The position numbers were made by a program, and so were the translations under genes. The notes under the pieces are model-generated. The model saw only the letters and a program-made list of their open reading frames with translations. It did not search any database and was not told the DNA's origin. Positions 45,657 through 54,154 of a stretch of DNA of 64,000 nt are shown here, piece by piece. This stretch comes from Pedobacter sp. D749 (lineage in GTDB: Bacteria > Bacteroidota > Bacteroidia > Sphingobacteriales > Sphingobacteriaceae), in assembly GCF_019317285.1 (NCBI RefSeq), contig NZ_CP079218.1, forward strand, positions 5,642,001 through 5,706,000. The letters run 5' to 3'. Every line of letters begins with the position of its first letter. Position 1 is the stretch's first letter.

Positions 45657-48644
45657 ATGAGAGTATTTTACCTGTTAAAACAGGGGCTTTTGGTGCTGTT
45701 AGTTTTTTCAGCATTAATGGTAAAAGCGCAAACCGGATCTATATCTGGTAAGGTGCTTGATGAAACCGGCCTACCATTACCTGGCGCTTCTGTAGTTGTT
45801 AAAGGAACAACAAGAAGTACATCAACCGATGCTAATGGTAATTTTAAACTGGCAGGATTATCGAATGGTTCGATAACGCTATCTGCAAGTTTTATCGGCT
45901 ATCAAACCCTTGATAAAGCTGTAAGCATTTCAGCAAATGCTACCGTAAATTTTCAATTGGTGCCTGATGCACAAAAACTGAACGAAGTTGTGGTAATCGG
46001 TTACGGTACTGCCGAAAAAAAGAATCTAACCGGATCAATCACTACGGTAGGTGCTAAAGATTTCCAAAAAGGAACAATTACAACCCCTGAGCAACTTATC
46101 CAAGGAAAAGTAGCAGGGGTTAACATTATTAGCAGTAGCGGTCAGCCAGGGGTTGGTAGTCAGATCCGTATCCGTGGCGGAGCCTCATTAAATGCCAGTA
46201 ACGATCCTTTAATTGTTATTGATGGAGTTCCTTTCAGTGGAAAATCAATCGATAATGCACCTAGTCCTTTATCATTGATCAACCCGAACGACATCGAGAC
46301 CTTTACTGTATTAAAAGATGCAAATGCTACAGCAATTTATGGTTCCAGAGCATCCAATGGTGTAATCTTAATTACCACCAAAAAAGGGGGTACAGGTGCG
46401 CCGGTAATTAATTTCAGTACCAGTAATTCTGTTGCAACCATTGCAAAAAAGGTAGACGTGCTTTCAGCAGATCAAATCCGTACTTTTGTAAATGCCAATC
46501 CAACCGCTGCTTATGATGTGGGCAAAACATTTGTTTCGCTTTTAGGAAAAGCAAATACTGATTGGCAGGATGAAATCTTTCAAAATGCTTTTGCAAGTGA
46601 TAATAACCTCAGTATTGCAGGTAAATTTCATAGTGTTCCATATCGTGTATCAGCAGGTTATTTAGATCAGCAAGGTTTGTTAATTACCGATAGGTTTAAC
46701 CGGGCAACAGGTGCTATTACCGTTTCCCCAAGATTATTTACCGATCACTTAAAAATTGATTTAAGCCTGAAGGGTACATTAACCGAATCCCACTTTGCCA
46801 ATGATAACAATAATGCCATTGCCAATGCCATCCAGTTTGACCCTACGCAACCAGTTACCGCAAATAATCAGTTTGGGAATTATTTCGAATGGTTAAGAGC
46901 AGACGGATCCTTGAATCCCAACGCACCAAGAAATCCGGTAGCGCAGATCATGTTAAGAAATAATAATGGAAATGCCGCCCGAAGCTTCGGAAATGTAAGG
47001 TTCGACTATTCTTTCCATTTTTTACCAGAGTTGCATGCTAACTTAAATTTAGGTTATGATGTTTCTAAAGGCACAGGACGTATTTTTGTTCCGGCATTTG
47101 CCGCCACAAGCTTTTCAACTAACGGATCTTCTACTCAATCTCTGAATACATCCAACAATAAGGTATCAGAATTTTATTTAAATTATGCCAAAGATGTGGC
47201 CAGCATCAGAAGTCGTTTTGATGTAACTGCTGGTTATGGTTATTATGATAATGCGAAAACAAACTATAGTTTTAATGAATATAGCGCAACAGGGGTATTA
47301 AGAACAACGCCTAAGTTTCCATTCTCTGTTGACCGCAACAAACTATTATCCTACTACGGAAGGTTGGTTTACACCTTAGCCGATAAATACATCCTTTCAG
47401 GAACCATGCGTGCAGATGCGTCATCAAGGTTCGCCGAGGAAAACCGTTGGGGTTATTTCCCTTCAGTTGGTTTTACCTGGAGAATTGCGGGCGAAAACTT
47501 TTTAAAGGAAAGTAAAGCGGTTTCAGATTTAAAACTGAGATTAAGTTACGGTGAAACGGGTAATAAAGATGGAGATACCGTGGGCGATTACAGTTATTTA
47601 GCTAAATATTATTCGAACAGTAATACGGGACAGTATCAGATAGGCAATACTTTTTATGATTATTACGCACCATCTGCCTATGATCCGGACTTGAAATGGG
47701 AAACCACTACTACCTATAATGCTGGTTTAGATTACGGCTTTTTCAAAGGAAGAATCTACGGAGCAATAGACGTTTATTATAAAAAGACAAAGGATTTATT
47801 GGCTACGGTGAACATTCCTGTAGGAACAAACTTTAACAATAATTTGATTACCAATGTGGGTAATATGGATGTAAGAGGCGCTGAGTTTAGCTTAAATTTT
47901 GCAGCTATCAAAACGGAAAACATTTCATGGGATTTTGGCTTCAATGCAGCTTATAACAAAAGAAAAGTAACCAATTTAACCTTAAATCCTGATCCGGGAA
48001 GTAAGCAAGGTGCTGGCGACATTACTGGTGGAACAGGGGTTACCATTAAATACAATGCGGTAAATCAACTTCCTGGTGCCTTCTACGTTTACAAACAGGT
48101 TTATAACAGTGCCGGAAAGCCACTGGAAGGTGTATATGAAGATTCAAATGGCGATGGTGTAGTGAACTCAAGTGATCAGTATTTTTATAAGTCGCCAGAT
48201 CCTAAAATTACTTTGGGATTCAATACTGCCTTCAGCTATAAAAAATGGACCATTACTACGGTACTGAGAGCTAACTTAGGCAATTATGTTTATGATAACG
48301 TATCATCAAACTTTGGTATTAGAAACAATATCCTTAGCTCAGCGGGCTTAATTAACAATGCTGCTGTAGATTTCTTAAATACAAATTTTACTACAAGTCA
48401 GTATTTAAGTGATTACTATGTTAAAAATGCTTCCTTCTTAAAAATGGATAACCTTGGCCTGGCTTATGACGCCGGTAAGTTATTTAAAAATAGCAACACC
48501 AGTTTAAGAATTACGGCCAATTGCCAGAATGTGTTTGTAATCTCTAAATATAAAGGGCTGGATCCTGAGTTAACAGATGGTATCGACTTTAAGTTATATC
48601 CCAGACCAAGGACATACACTTTAGGTTTAAATGTTGGTTTTTAA
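45657..48644 (+). CDS. susC: SusC-family TonB-dependent transporter for starch/maltodextrin
   Basis: The 995-residue product has a signal peptide ending VKAQ and a carboxypeptidase-regulatory-like domain (GSISGKVLDETGLPLPGASVVVKGTTRSTSTDANGNF). A TonB-box-like segment follows (NEVVVIGYGTAEKKNLTGSI), then the plug (LIQGKVAGVNIISSSGQPG, PLIVIDGVPFSG, TVLKDANATAIYGSRASNGVI) and the barrel ending TLGLNVGF. It is the first structural gene after the LacI regulator and its operators. Downstream SusD, SusE, amylases and maltose phosphorylase identify the imported material as maltooligosaccharides. The symbol follows the Bacteroides starch-utilisation system by context. Confidence 0.93.
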   Translation: MRVFYLLKQGLLVLLVFSALMVKAQTGSISGKVLDETGLPLPGASVVVKGTTRSTSTDANGNFKLAGLSNGSITLSASFIGYQTLDKAVSISANATVNFQLVPDAQKLNEVVVIGYGTAEKKNLTGSITTVGAKDFQKGTITTPEQLIQGKVAGVNIISSSGQPGVGSQIRIRGGASLNASNDPLIVIDGVPFSGKSIDNAPSPLSLINPNDIETFTVLKDANATAIYGSRASNGVILITTKKGGTGAPVINFSTSNSVATIAKKVDVLSADQIRTFVNANPTAAYDVGKTFVSLLGKANTDWQDEIFQNAFASDNNLSIAGKFHSVPYRVSAGYLDQQGLLITDRFNRATGAITVSPRLFTDHLKIDLSLKGTLTESHFANDNNNAIANAIQFDPTQPVTANNQFGNYFEWLRADGSLNPNAPRNPVAQIMLRNNNGNAARSFGNVRFDYSFHFLPELHANLNLGYDVSKGTGRIFVPAFAATSFSTNGSSTQSLNTSNNKVSEFYLNYAKDVASIRSRFDVTAGYGYYDNAKTNYSFNEYSATGVLRTTPKFPFSVDRNKLLSYYGRLVYTLADKYILSGTMRADASSRFAEENRWGYFPSVGFTWRIAGENFLKESKAVSDLKLRLSYGETGNKDGDTVGDYSYLAKYYSNSNTGQYQIGNTFYDYYAPSAYDPDLKWETTTTYNAGLDYGFFKGRIYGAIDVYYKKTKDLLATVNIPVGTNFNNNLITNVGNMDVRGAEFSLNFAAIKTENISWDFGFNAAYNKRKVTNLTLNPDPGSKQGAGDITGGTGVTIKYNAVNQLPGAFYVYKQVYNSAGKPLEGVYEDSNGDGVVNSSDQYFYKSPDPKITLGFNTAFSYKKWTITTVLRANLGNYVYDNVSSNFGIRNNILSSAGLINNAAVDFLNTNFTTSQYLSDYYVKNASFLKMDNLGLAYDAGKLFKNSNTSLRITANCQNVFVISKYKGLDPELTDGIDFKLYPRPRTYTLGLNVGF

Positions 48645-48659
48645 TAAAGATAAAGAGAA

Positions 48660-50243
48660 ATGAAAAATTCGTTTAAAATAATATTGGCAACCACAGGTTT
48701 ATTACTTTCTTTAAATTCTTGTAAGAAAGATGCCTTAAATTTAAAGCCTACGAATGATGTAACTGCCGACGTGGTATATGCTACGCCTGCAGGATACAAA
48801 CAAGAGCTGGTAAAATTGTACGCTACATACGCATTAACCAGTCCAACAGGATCGGATAATAGTGATATTGGTGGCTTAAACGCTGGTTTTGCAGATTTCT
48901 TCCGTTTATTCTGGACTTCCCAGGAGCTGGTAACCGATGAAGCAATTTGTGCCTGGGGAGATACAGGTATTCCGGAATTAGATTATGCTACCTGGAATAG
49001 CGATAATCAATTTTTAAGAGGTTTATATTCTAAAAGCATTTTGCAGATTACGATTTGCAATGAGTTTCTTCGCGAAAGTACACCAGAGAAGCTGGCAAGT
49101 CGCAATATTACTGGTGCAGATGCTTCAGCCATTCAACGTTACCGTGCAGAAGCCCGTTTCTTAAGAGCATTTCAATATTGGGTTTTATTGGATGGTTTCG
49201 GAAATCCCCCTTTCGTAACAGAAGAGGATGCGATTGGCAAAACCAATCCTAAACAAATTCAAAGAGCAGCTTTGTTCGCTTATGTAGAATCAGAATTAAA
49301 AGCGATTGAAGGCGATTTAGCCGATCCTCGTACCAATGATTATGGCCGTGCAGATAAAGGAGCCGACTGGGCGTTGTTAGCCAGATTATATTTAAATGCC
49401 CAGGTATACACGGGAACTGCAAAATATACAGAAGCCATTACCTACTCAACTAAGGTGATCAACTCTGGTTATTCATTAAAAGCCAATTACAAAGATTTAT
49501 TTTTGGCCGATAATAATGTAAATAATACAGAAAACATTTTAACCATTAATTACGATGGTGTAAGAGGAACAAATTTCGGAGGAACTACCTTTTTGGTTAA
49601 TGCTGCAATTAATGCAGACATGAGCCCTGCATCATATGGAGTACCTTCAGGTGGTTGGGGTGGTAACAGGACCCGTCAGAATTTACCGGCATTATTTCCT
49701 GATCCTAACGGAACGGCAGATAAACGCGGGATATTTTTTGGTACGAAAAGCAATGTAGATGACATTGGTGTATTTACAGATGGTTTAAGGGTAACCAAAT
49801 TTAAAAATGTTACCTCCGAAAAAGTTACACCTCCATCGTTAAACGGAATATTCAGTTCATTGGATTTTGCATTATTCCGTTTAGCGGAGCAATACTTAAT
49901 CTATGGTGAAGCCGTAATGCGTGGTGGTTCTGGCGGTAGTACAGCACAAGCACTTACTTATGTGAATAATTTACGTCGCCGTGCTTATGGTAACAATAGT
50001 GGAGATGTAAGCACCCTCTCTGTAGACTTCTTTTTAGACGAACGTGCCCGTGAATTGTATTGGGAAGCACACCGTCGTACCGATCTGATCCGTTATGGCA
50101 AATTTACTGGTTCCAATTATTTATGGCCGTTTAAAGGAGGCGTTAAAGCAGGCGCAAGTTTACCGGCTTACCGTAACTTATATCCAATTCCGACAGCAGA
50201 TTTAATTGCCAATCCGAATCTGGTTCAGAACACAGGTTATTAA
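48660..50243 (+). CDS. susD: SusD-family starch-binding lipoprotein
   Basis: The product is 527 residues with lipoprotein signal (LSLNSC). SusD features are YRAEARFLRAFQYWVLLDGFGNPPFV and the C-terminal FFLDERARELYWEAHRRTDLIRYGKF with YPIPTADLIANPNL. Its N-terminal region is Trp/Tyr-rich (FFRLFWTSQELVTDEAICAWGD), as in starch-binding SusD proteins. It starts 15 nt after susC, and susE follows by 18 nt. It should hold maltooligosaccharide helices on the surface and close the SusC barrel. Confidence 0.94.
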   Translation: MKNSFKIILATTGLLLSLNSCKKDALNLKPTNDVTADVVYATPAGYKQELVKLYATYALTSPTGSDNSDIGGLNAGFADFFRLFWTSQELVTDEAICAWGDTGIPELDYATWNSDNQFLRGLYSKSILQITICNEFLRESTPEKLASRNITGADASAIQRYRAEARFLRAFQYWVLLDGFGNPPFVTEEDAIGKTNPKQIQRAALFAYVESELKAIEGDLADPRTNDYGRADKGADWALLARLYLNAQVYTGTAKYTEAITYSTKVINSGYSLKANYKDLFLADNNVNNTENILTINYDGVRGTNFGGTTFLVNAAINADMSPASYGVPSGGWGGNRTRQNLPALFPDPNGTADKRGIFFGTKSNVDDIGVFTDGLRVTKFKNVTSEKVTPPSLNGIFSSLDFALFRLAEQYLIYGEAVMRGGSGGSTAQALTYVNNLRRRAYGNNSGDVSTLSVDFFLDERARELYWEAHRRTDLIRYGKFTGSNYLWPFKGGVKAGASLPAYRNLYPIPTADLIANPNLVQNTGY

Positions 50244-50261
50244 TCTTAATATTTTATAAAG

Positions 50262-51272
50262 ATGAAATCAATATTCTTTAAATCCTTAGCCTTTAGCTTT
50301 ATCACGCTCTCGCTATGGTCATGCAAAAAAGACGAAATCCGTGCCATAGCCAATGCAGGTACCGGAGGTTCTTTAAAAAGTTCAGCTACATCGGTAGTTT
50401 TGGATAAAAGCATGCTCACTACCAATGTGGTTACTTTTACTTTAAGCAATGCCAATTTTGGGTATCAGGCAGCTGTTATCAATACTTTACAATTGTCTCC
50501 AAAAGGAGCAAACTTTGCAGCAGATAAAACAAAAGAAGTAATTATTGATCCAAATGCGACTACTAAAAGTTACAACGGGTTGGATTTTAATAATTTACTG
50601 CTTTCTTTAAATCTATCTACTGCTGTAAATTCTGATGTAGAAATCAGGGTAAAAGCGGCCATCTCCAATGCGATAGCCCCGGTTTACAGCAATGTAGTTT
50701 CTATAAGTGCAAAACCATTTCCTTTAACTTCCTGGGTGTACGTACCGGGGGCATATCAGGGATGGAGTCCGCCAACGGCTGATAGCTTAGTTTCTGTCGC
50801 CGGAAATGGCATTTATACCGGAATTATCAAGTTTGATGGTGGTAATTTTAAGATTACTGCTGCTAAGAAATTTGACTTAGCTTATGGCGATGCAGGAGGT
50901 GGTAAACTCAGTACTTCCGGTGGTGATATCAGCTCCGTTTCGGCGGGTTTTAAACTGCTAACTGTCGATCTTAATGCGAATGTCTACACCATCGCCGATG
51001 CAGATTATTGGTCAATTATTGGTAATGCCATTCCCGGAAGTAACTGGTCTGTTGATACTGACCTTAGTCCGGTAAACGATGGTAAAAACACATGGACTGC
51101 AACAGTTGCTTTAACTCCTGGTGTCTTTAAGTTCAGAAGAAATCACGATTGGGGAACCAGTATTGGTGATAATGGTGGAGATATTAATGTTACTGTCGCT
51201 GGTACCTATAAGTTGATCTTAACACTTAATGCTGATGGTAAGACAGGTGCTTACACCTTGGTTAAAATTTAA
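50262..51272 (+). CDS. SusE/SusF-family outer-membrane lipoprotein
   Basis: The 336-residue protein has a lipoprotein signal (LSLWSC). An N-terminal SusE Ig-like domain (about 30-150; TSVVLDKSMLTTNVVTFTLSNANFGYQAAV, FNNLLLSLNL) follows. Two starch-binding CBM-like domains follow that: one at about 160-245 (WVYVPGAYQGWSPPTADSLVS, GIIKFDGGNFKITAAKKFDLAYGDAGGG) and one at about 250-336 (WSIIGNAIPGSNWSVDTDL, FKFRRNHDWGTSIGDNGGDI). SusE and SusF of Bacteroides hold starch at the cell surface. With two carbohydrate modules it is closer in size to SusE. Confidence 0.9.
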   Translation: MKSIFFKSLAFSFITLSLWSCKKDEIRAIANAGTGGSLKSSATSVVLDKSMLTTNVVTFTLSNANFGYQAAVINTLQLSPKGANFAADKTKEVIIDPNATTKSYNGLDFNNLLLSLNLSTAVNSDVEIRVKAAISNAIAPVYSNVVSISAKPFPLTSWVYVPGAYQGWSPPTADSLVSVAGNGIYTGIIKFDGGNFKITAAKKFDLAYGDAGGGKLSTSGGDISSVSAGFKLLTVDLNANVYTIADADYWSIIGNAIPGSNWSVDTDLSPVNDGKNTWTATVALTPGVFKFRRNHDWGTSIGDNGGDINVTVAGTYKLILTLNADGKTGAYTLVKI

Positions 51273-51289
51273 TTATTAACTATACTATT

Positions 51290-51322
51290 CCTGTAGAGAT
51301 TTTTGATCTCTGCAGGATTTTT
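51290..51322 (+). terminator. Intrinsic terminator or attenuator between susE and the GH13 gene
   Basis: CCTGTAGAGAT (51290-51300) pairs with ATCTCTGCAGG (51306-51316) over 11 bp with one wobble, followed by ATTTTT. It would separate the abundant surface proteins from the downstream enzymes, which otherwise follow in the same direction. Confidence 0.7.
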
Positions 51323-51343
51323 AAAATATTAAAAAGTTTTAGC

Positions 51344-53278
51344 ATGATAAAATCGCCTACCTCTGCTACCTTTCCTTCCGTTAATTCTTCTGTTTTAAAT
51401 GCTCAAACTAAATTCCATGCAAATGCACGGGGATTTAAAAAAACGTTGACTATTCTTATTGTACTGTTTAGCAGTATCAATCTTTTTGCCCAAAAGTTAG
51501 AGCGGGTAGAACCAATGTTCTGGTTTACAGGTATGCTCAATCCTAAGTTGCAATTGCTTGTTCATGGCGAAAACATTGCTTCAAGCTCGGTTTCATTAAC
51601 TTATCCAGGGGTAAAACTCGTAAAGGTTAACAAAGTAGAAAACCCGAATTATTTATTTCTCGACTTAACAATTGCTCCATCAGCCAAAGCCGGCAAATTC
51701 CCGATTAACTTTGCGCTTAACGGAAAAAAGACATTTACTTACACCTACGAATTAAAAAACCGCGATAAAAGTGCGGGCAGGATTCAGGGCGTAACCAACA
51801 AAGATTTTATTTACCTGCTCATGCCCGATCGTTTTTCGAACGGGGATAGAAGCAACGATGTTGTTCAGGGTTTAACCGAAACCGCATTAAACCGCGATAG
51901 CATGTACTACCGCCATGGCGGTGATATACAAGGTGTAATTGATCACCTAGATTACCTTAAAGATTTAGGCATTACGACAGTTTGGATGACACCAGAGGTA
52001 GAAAATGATATGCCACAAGCTTCATATCATGGCTACGCAGTAACCGATCATTATAAAATAGATCCACGTTATGGCACAAATGCACTTTACAAAAAGTATG
52101 TAGAGATTGCCCATGCCAAAGGATTAAAAGTGATTAAAGATATTGTACACAATCATATTGGTACCCAACATTGGTTTTATAAAGATTTACCGATGAAAAG
52201 CTGGTTAAACCAATGGCCAAAGTATACGCAAACGAGTTACCGGGATCAGACTGTGATGGATATACATGCCTCTGCGGCAGATCGTAAACAAATGTTAGAT
52301 GGTTGGTTTGTACCTTCAATGCCCGATTTAAACCAACGGAATCCTTATGTTCAGAATTACCTGACCCAAAACCACATCTGGTGGATAGAATATGCTGGTA
52401 TTGATGGTTTACGTTTGGATACTTATGGATATAACGATCCGGTTTACATGGCCGATTGGGCTTTGAAAGTTCAGGCAGAATTCCCGCACTTATCTGTTTT
52501 TGGCGAAACATTGGTAACTGCAGTGGCCAACCAAGCCTTTTTTACAGGTGGTAATACGGTTAACCGCGGTTTCGATACCCACTTGCAGGGTATTACCGAT
52601 GCCACTTTAAAAGATGCTATTTACGAAGGAATAAACGGGAAAAACGGTTGGGTAGACGGGATTAACCGTTTGTATGCTACCTTAGCGCACGATTTTCTTT
52701 ATAAAAACCCTAATACCAACTGTATTTTTTTAGATAATCATGATATGAGCCGTTTCTATTCGATGGTTGGTGAAGATTTCGATAAATACAAAATGGGAAT
52801 GAGTATCTTGTTAACCATGCGGGGCATTCCGCAGATGTATTACGGAACTGAAATTTTAATGAAAAATTTCTCCAATCCAGATGGATTGATCCGTTCTGAT
52901 TTTCCTGGGGGATGGGAAGGCGATAAAAAAGATAAATTCATTGCCGATGGACGTACAAACAAAGAGAATGAAGCGTTCAACTTTGTAAAAACCTTAGCGA
53001 ATTTCCGCAAAAACAGTCCGGCGTTGCAAACAGGTAAATTGATGCAGTTTGTACCGCAAGATGATATTTATGTTTATTTCCGCTACAATGTAGAACCAAA
53101 AGGCACTGTAATGGTTATTGTAAACAATACTGAAAAAGAAAAAACATTAAATACCGATCGTTTTGCAGAAAGAACAGCAGGAATTACTTCTGCTAAAAAC
53201 GTAATTTCGGGCGAAAACATCGAATTCAAAAACATTAAAGTACCCGCTGAGACCACTTTGGTGCTTGAATTAAGGTAG
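51344..53278 (+). CDS. Exported GH13 alpha-glucan hydrolase (neopullulanase/cyclomaltodextrinase-like)
   Basis: The 644-residue protein has an unusually long N-terminus before a hydrophobic signal segment (LTILIVLFSSINLFAQ, about 35-50). An Ig-like N-terminal domain typical of cyclomaltodextrinases (VEPMFWFTGMLNPKLQLLVHG) follows. The GH13 barrel has DFIYLLMPDRFSNGD, VHNHIG, GLRLDTYGY (nucleophile D359), VFGETL (acid/base E388) and LDNHDM (D467). It resembles SusA-type periplasmic enzymes that cleave imported maltooligosaccharides. The operon context supports this, though alpha-1,4 versus alpha-1,6 preference cannot be read. Confidence 0.92.
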   Translation: MIKSPTSATFPSVNSSVLNAQTKFHANARGFKKTLTILIVLFSSINLFAQKLERVEPMFWFTGMLNPKLQLLVHGENIASSSVSLTYPGVKLVKVNKVENPNYLFLDLTIAPSAKAGKFPINFALNGKKTFTYTYELKNRDKSAGRIQGVTNKDFIYLLMPDRFSNGDRSNDVVQGLTETALNRDSMYYRHGGDIQGVIDHLDYLKDLGITTVWMTPEVENDMPQASYHGYAVTDHYKIDPRYGTNALYKKYVEIAHAKGLKVIKDIVHNHIGTQHWFYKDLPMKSWLNQWPKYTQTSYRDQTVMDIHASAADRKQMLDGWFVPSMPDLNQRNPYVQNYLTQNHIWWIEYAGIDGLRLDTYGYNDPVYMADWALKVQAEFPHLSVFGETLVTAVANQAFFTGGNTVNRGFDTHLQGITDATLKDAIYEGINGKNGWVDGINRLYATLAHDFLYKNPNTNCIFLDNHDMSRFYSMVGEDFDKYKMGMSILLTMRGIPQMYYGTEILMKNFSNPDGLIRSDFPGGWEGDKKDKFIADGRTNKENEAFNFVKTLANFRKNSPALQTGKLMQFVPQDDIYVYFRYNVEPKGTVMVIVNNTEKEKTLNTDRFAERTAGITSAKNVISGENIEFKNIKVPAETTLVLELR

Positions 53279-53308
53279 AAGGTTAAACGGTATAGGATTT
53301 AAAATGCA

Positions 53309-53346
53309 GGGCTTTACATCTCGATACTTGATACTCACTACCTGAT
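53309..53346. repeat. CTTGATACTCACTAC-type repeat upstream of the phosphoglucomutase gene
   Basis: The segment CTCGATACTTGATACTCACT and the following CTACCTGATAC belong to the same family as the larger palindrome at 54064-54150. A separate simple repeat with unit CAAATCT or TCAAATC occupies about 53376-53418 and forms the first codons of the next gene. Confidence 0.6.
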
Positions 53347-53366
53347 ACAAAAAAATATAATAAAAG

Positions 53367-54053
53367 ATGCAAGAAAATCTCAAATCTCAAGTCTCAGATC
53401 TCAAATCTCAAATCAAAGCTTGTCTTTTCGACCTCGACGGTGTGCTGGTAGATACTGCCGTTTACCATTATAAAGCCTGGAAACGTTTAGCCAACACTAT
53501 GGGTTTCGATTTTACAGAAGAGCAGAACGAGCAGTTAAAAGGCGTTAGTCGGGTAGAAAGTTTAAACAAGATTCTCGCCTGGGGCGGAGTAGATAAAACC
53601 GATGCCGAAAAAGAAGAACTTGCCAGTTTAAAAAACGGCTGGTATGTAGATATGATTACCAAAATGACACCTGCTGAAGTTTTACCTGGAACGGTTGATT
53701 TCTTAACCGCGATTCACAAAGCCGGTTATAAATTGGCATTGGGCTCAGCCAGCAAAAACTCAGGGATCATTTTAGAAAAAACAAATTTGGCCCATTTCTT
53801 CGATGAAATTGTTGATGGAAACATGGTCACTAAATCAAAACCCGATCCGGAAGTATTTTTAAAAGGAGCCGGACTTTTAGGTTTTAAACCCGCTGAATGT
53901 GTGGTTTTTGAAGATGCTGTTGCCGGTGTAGAAGCAGCAAAAAGAGGCGGAATGAAAGCCATCGGTATCGGCGAAAAAAGCGTACTCACCGATGCAGATG
54001 TGGTAGTAAGTGGATTAGATAAATTAACAGTTAAAGATTTAGAAGAGTTGTAA
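53367..54053 (+). CDS. pgmB: Beta-phosphoglucomutase (HAD superfamily)
   Basis: The product is 228 residues. The HAD motif I is KACLFDLDGVLVDT (nucleophile D22, general acid D24). The cap domain contains LKGVSRVESLNKILAWGG, the beta-phosphoglucomutase-specific substrate loop. Motif II is LGSASKN, then KSKPDPEVFLKGA and motif IV VFEDAVAGVEAA. The enzyme converts beta-glucose-1-phosphate, released by maltose phosphorylase from the next gene, to glucose-6-phosphate. Residues 1-17 (MQENLKSQVSDLKSQIK) are encoded by a CAAATCT-type simple repeat and are absent from typical family members, so they look like a recent repeat-derived extension. Confidence 0.93.
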   Translation: MQENLKSQVSDLKSQIKACLFDLDGVLVDTAVYHYKAWKRLANTMGFDFTEEQNEQLKGVSRVESLNKILAWGGVDKTDAEKEELASLKNGWYVDMITKMTPAEVLPGTVDFLTAIHKAGYKLALGSASKNSGIILEKTNLAHFFDEIVDGNMVTKSKPDPEVFLKGAGLLGFKPAECVVFEDAVAGVEAAKRGGMKAIGIGEKSVLTDADVVVSGLDKLTVKDLEEL

Positions 54054-54063
54054 AGGAGTAGCA

Positions 54064-54150
54064 AGTATTAAGTAGTGAGTATCAAGTAGTGAATTTATCT
54101 TGATACCCGATACTAATTACTTGATACTAGTAATTCGCTACTTGATACTA
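54064..54150. repeat. Palindromic repeat immediately upstream of the GH65 gene
   Basis: AGTATCAAGTAGTGAATT (54078-54095) and AATTCGCTACTTGATACT (54132-54149) are inverted complements with one mismatch. Further CTTGATAC/GTATCAAG units lie between and before them. The right arm ends 5 nt before the GH65 start codon, so folding would affect ribosome access. Confidence 0.7.
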
Positions 54151-54154
54151 GAAT

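Noticed and set aside
11990..53490. Other AAACGTTT cores (near 11996, 21043, 42471 and 53481) as operators
   Set aside because: They lie inside coding sequence, lack the extended symmetry of the intergenic sites, and a few such 8-mers are expected by chance in AT-rich DNA of this length.
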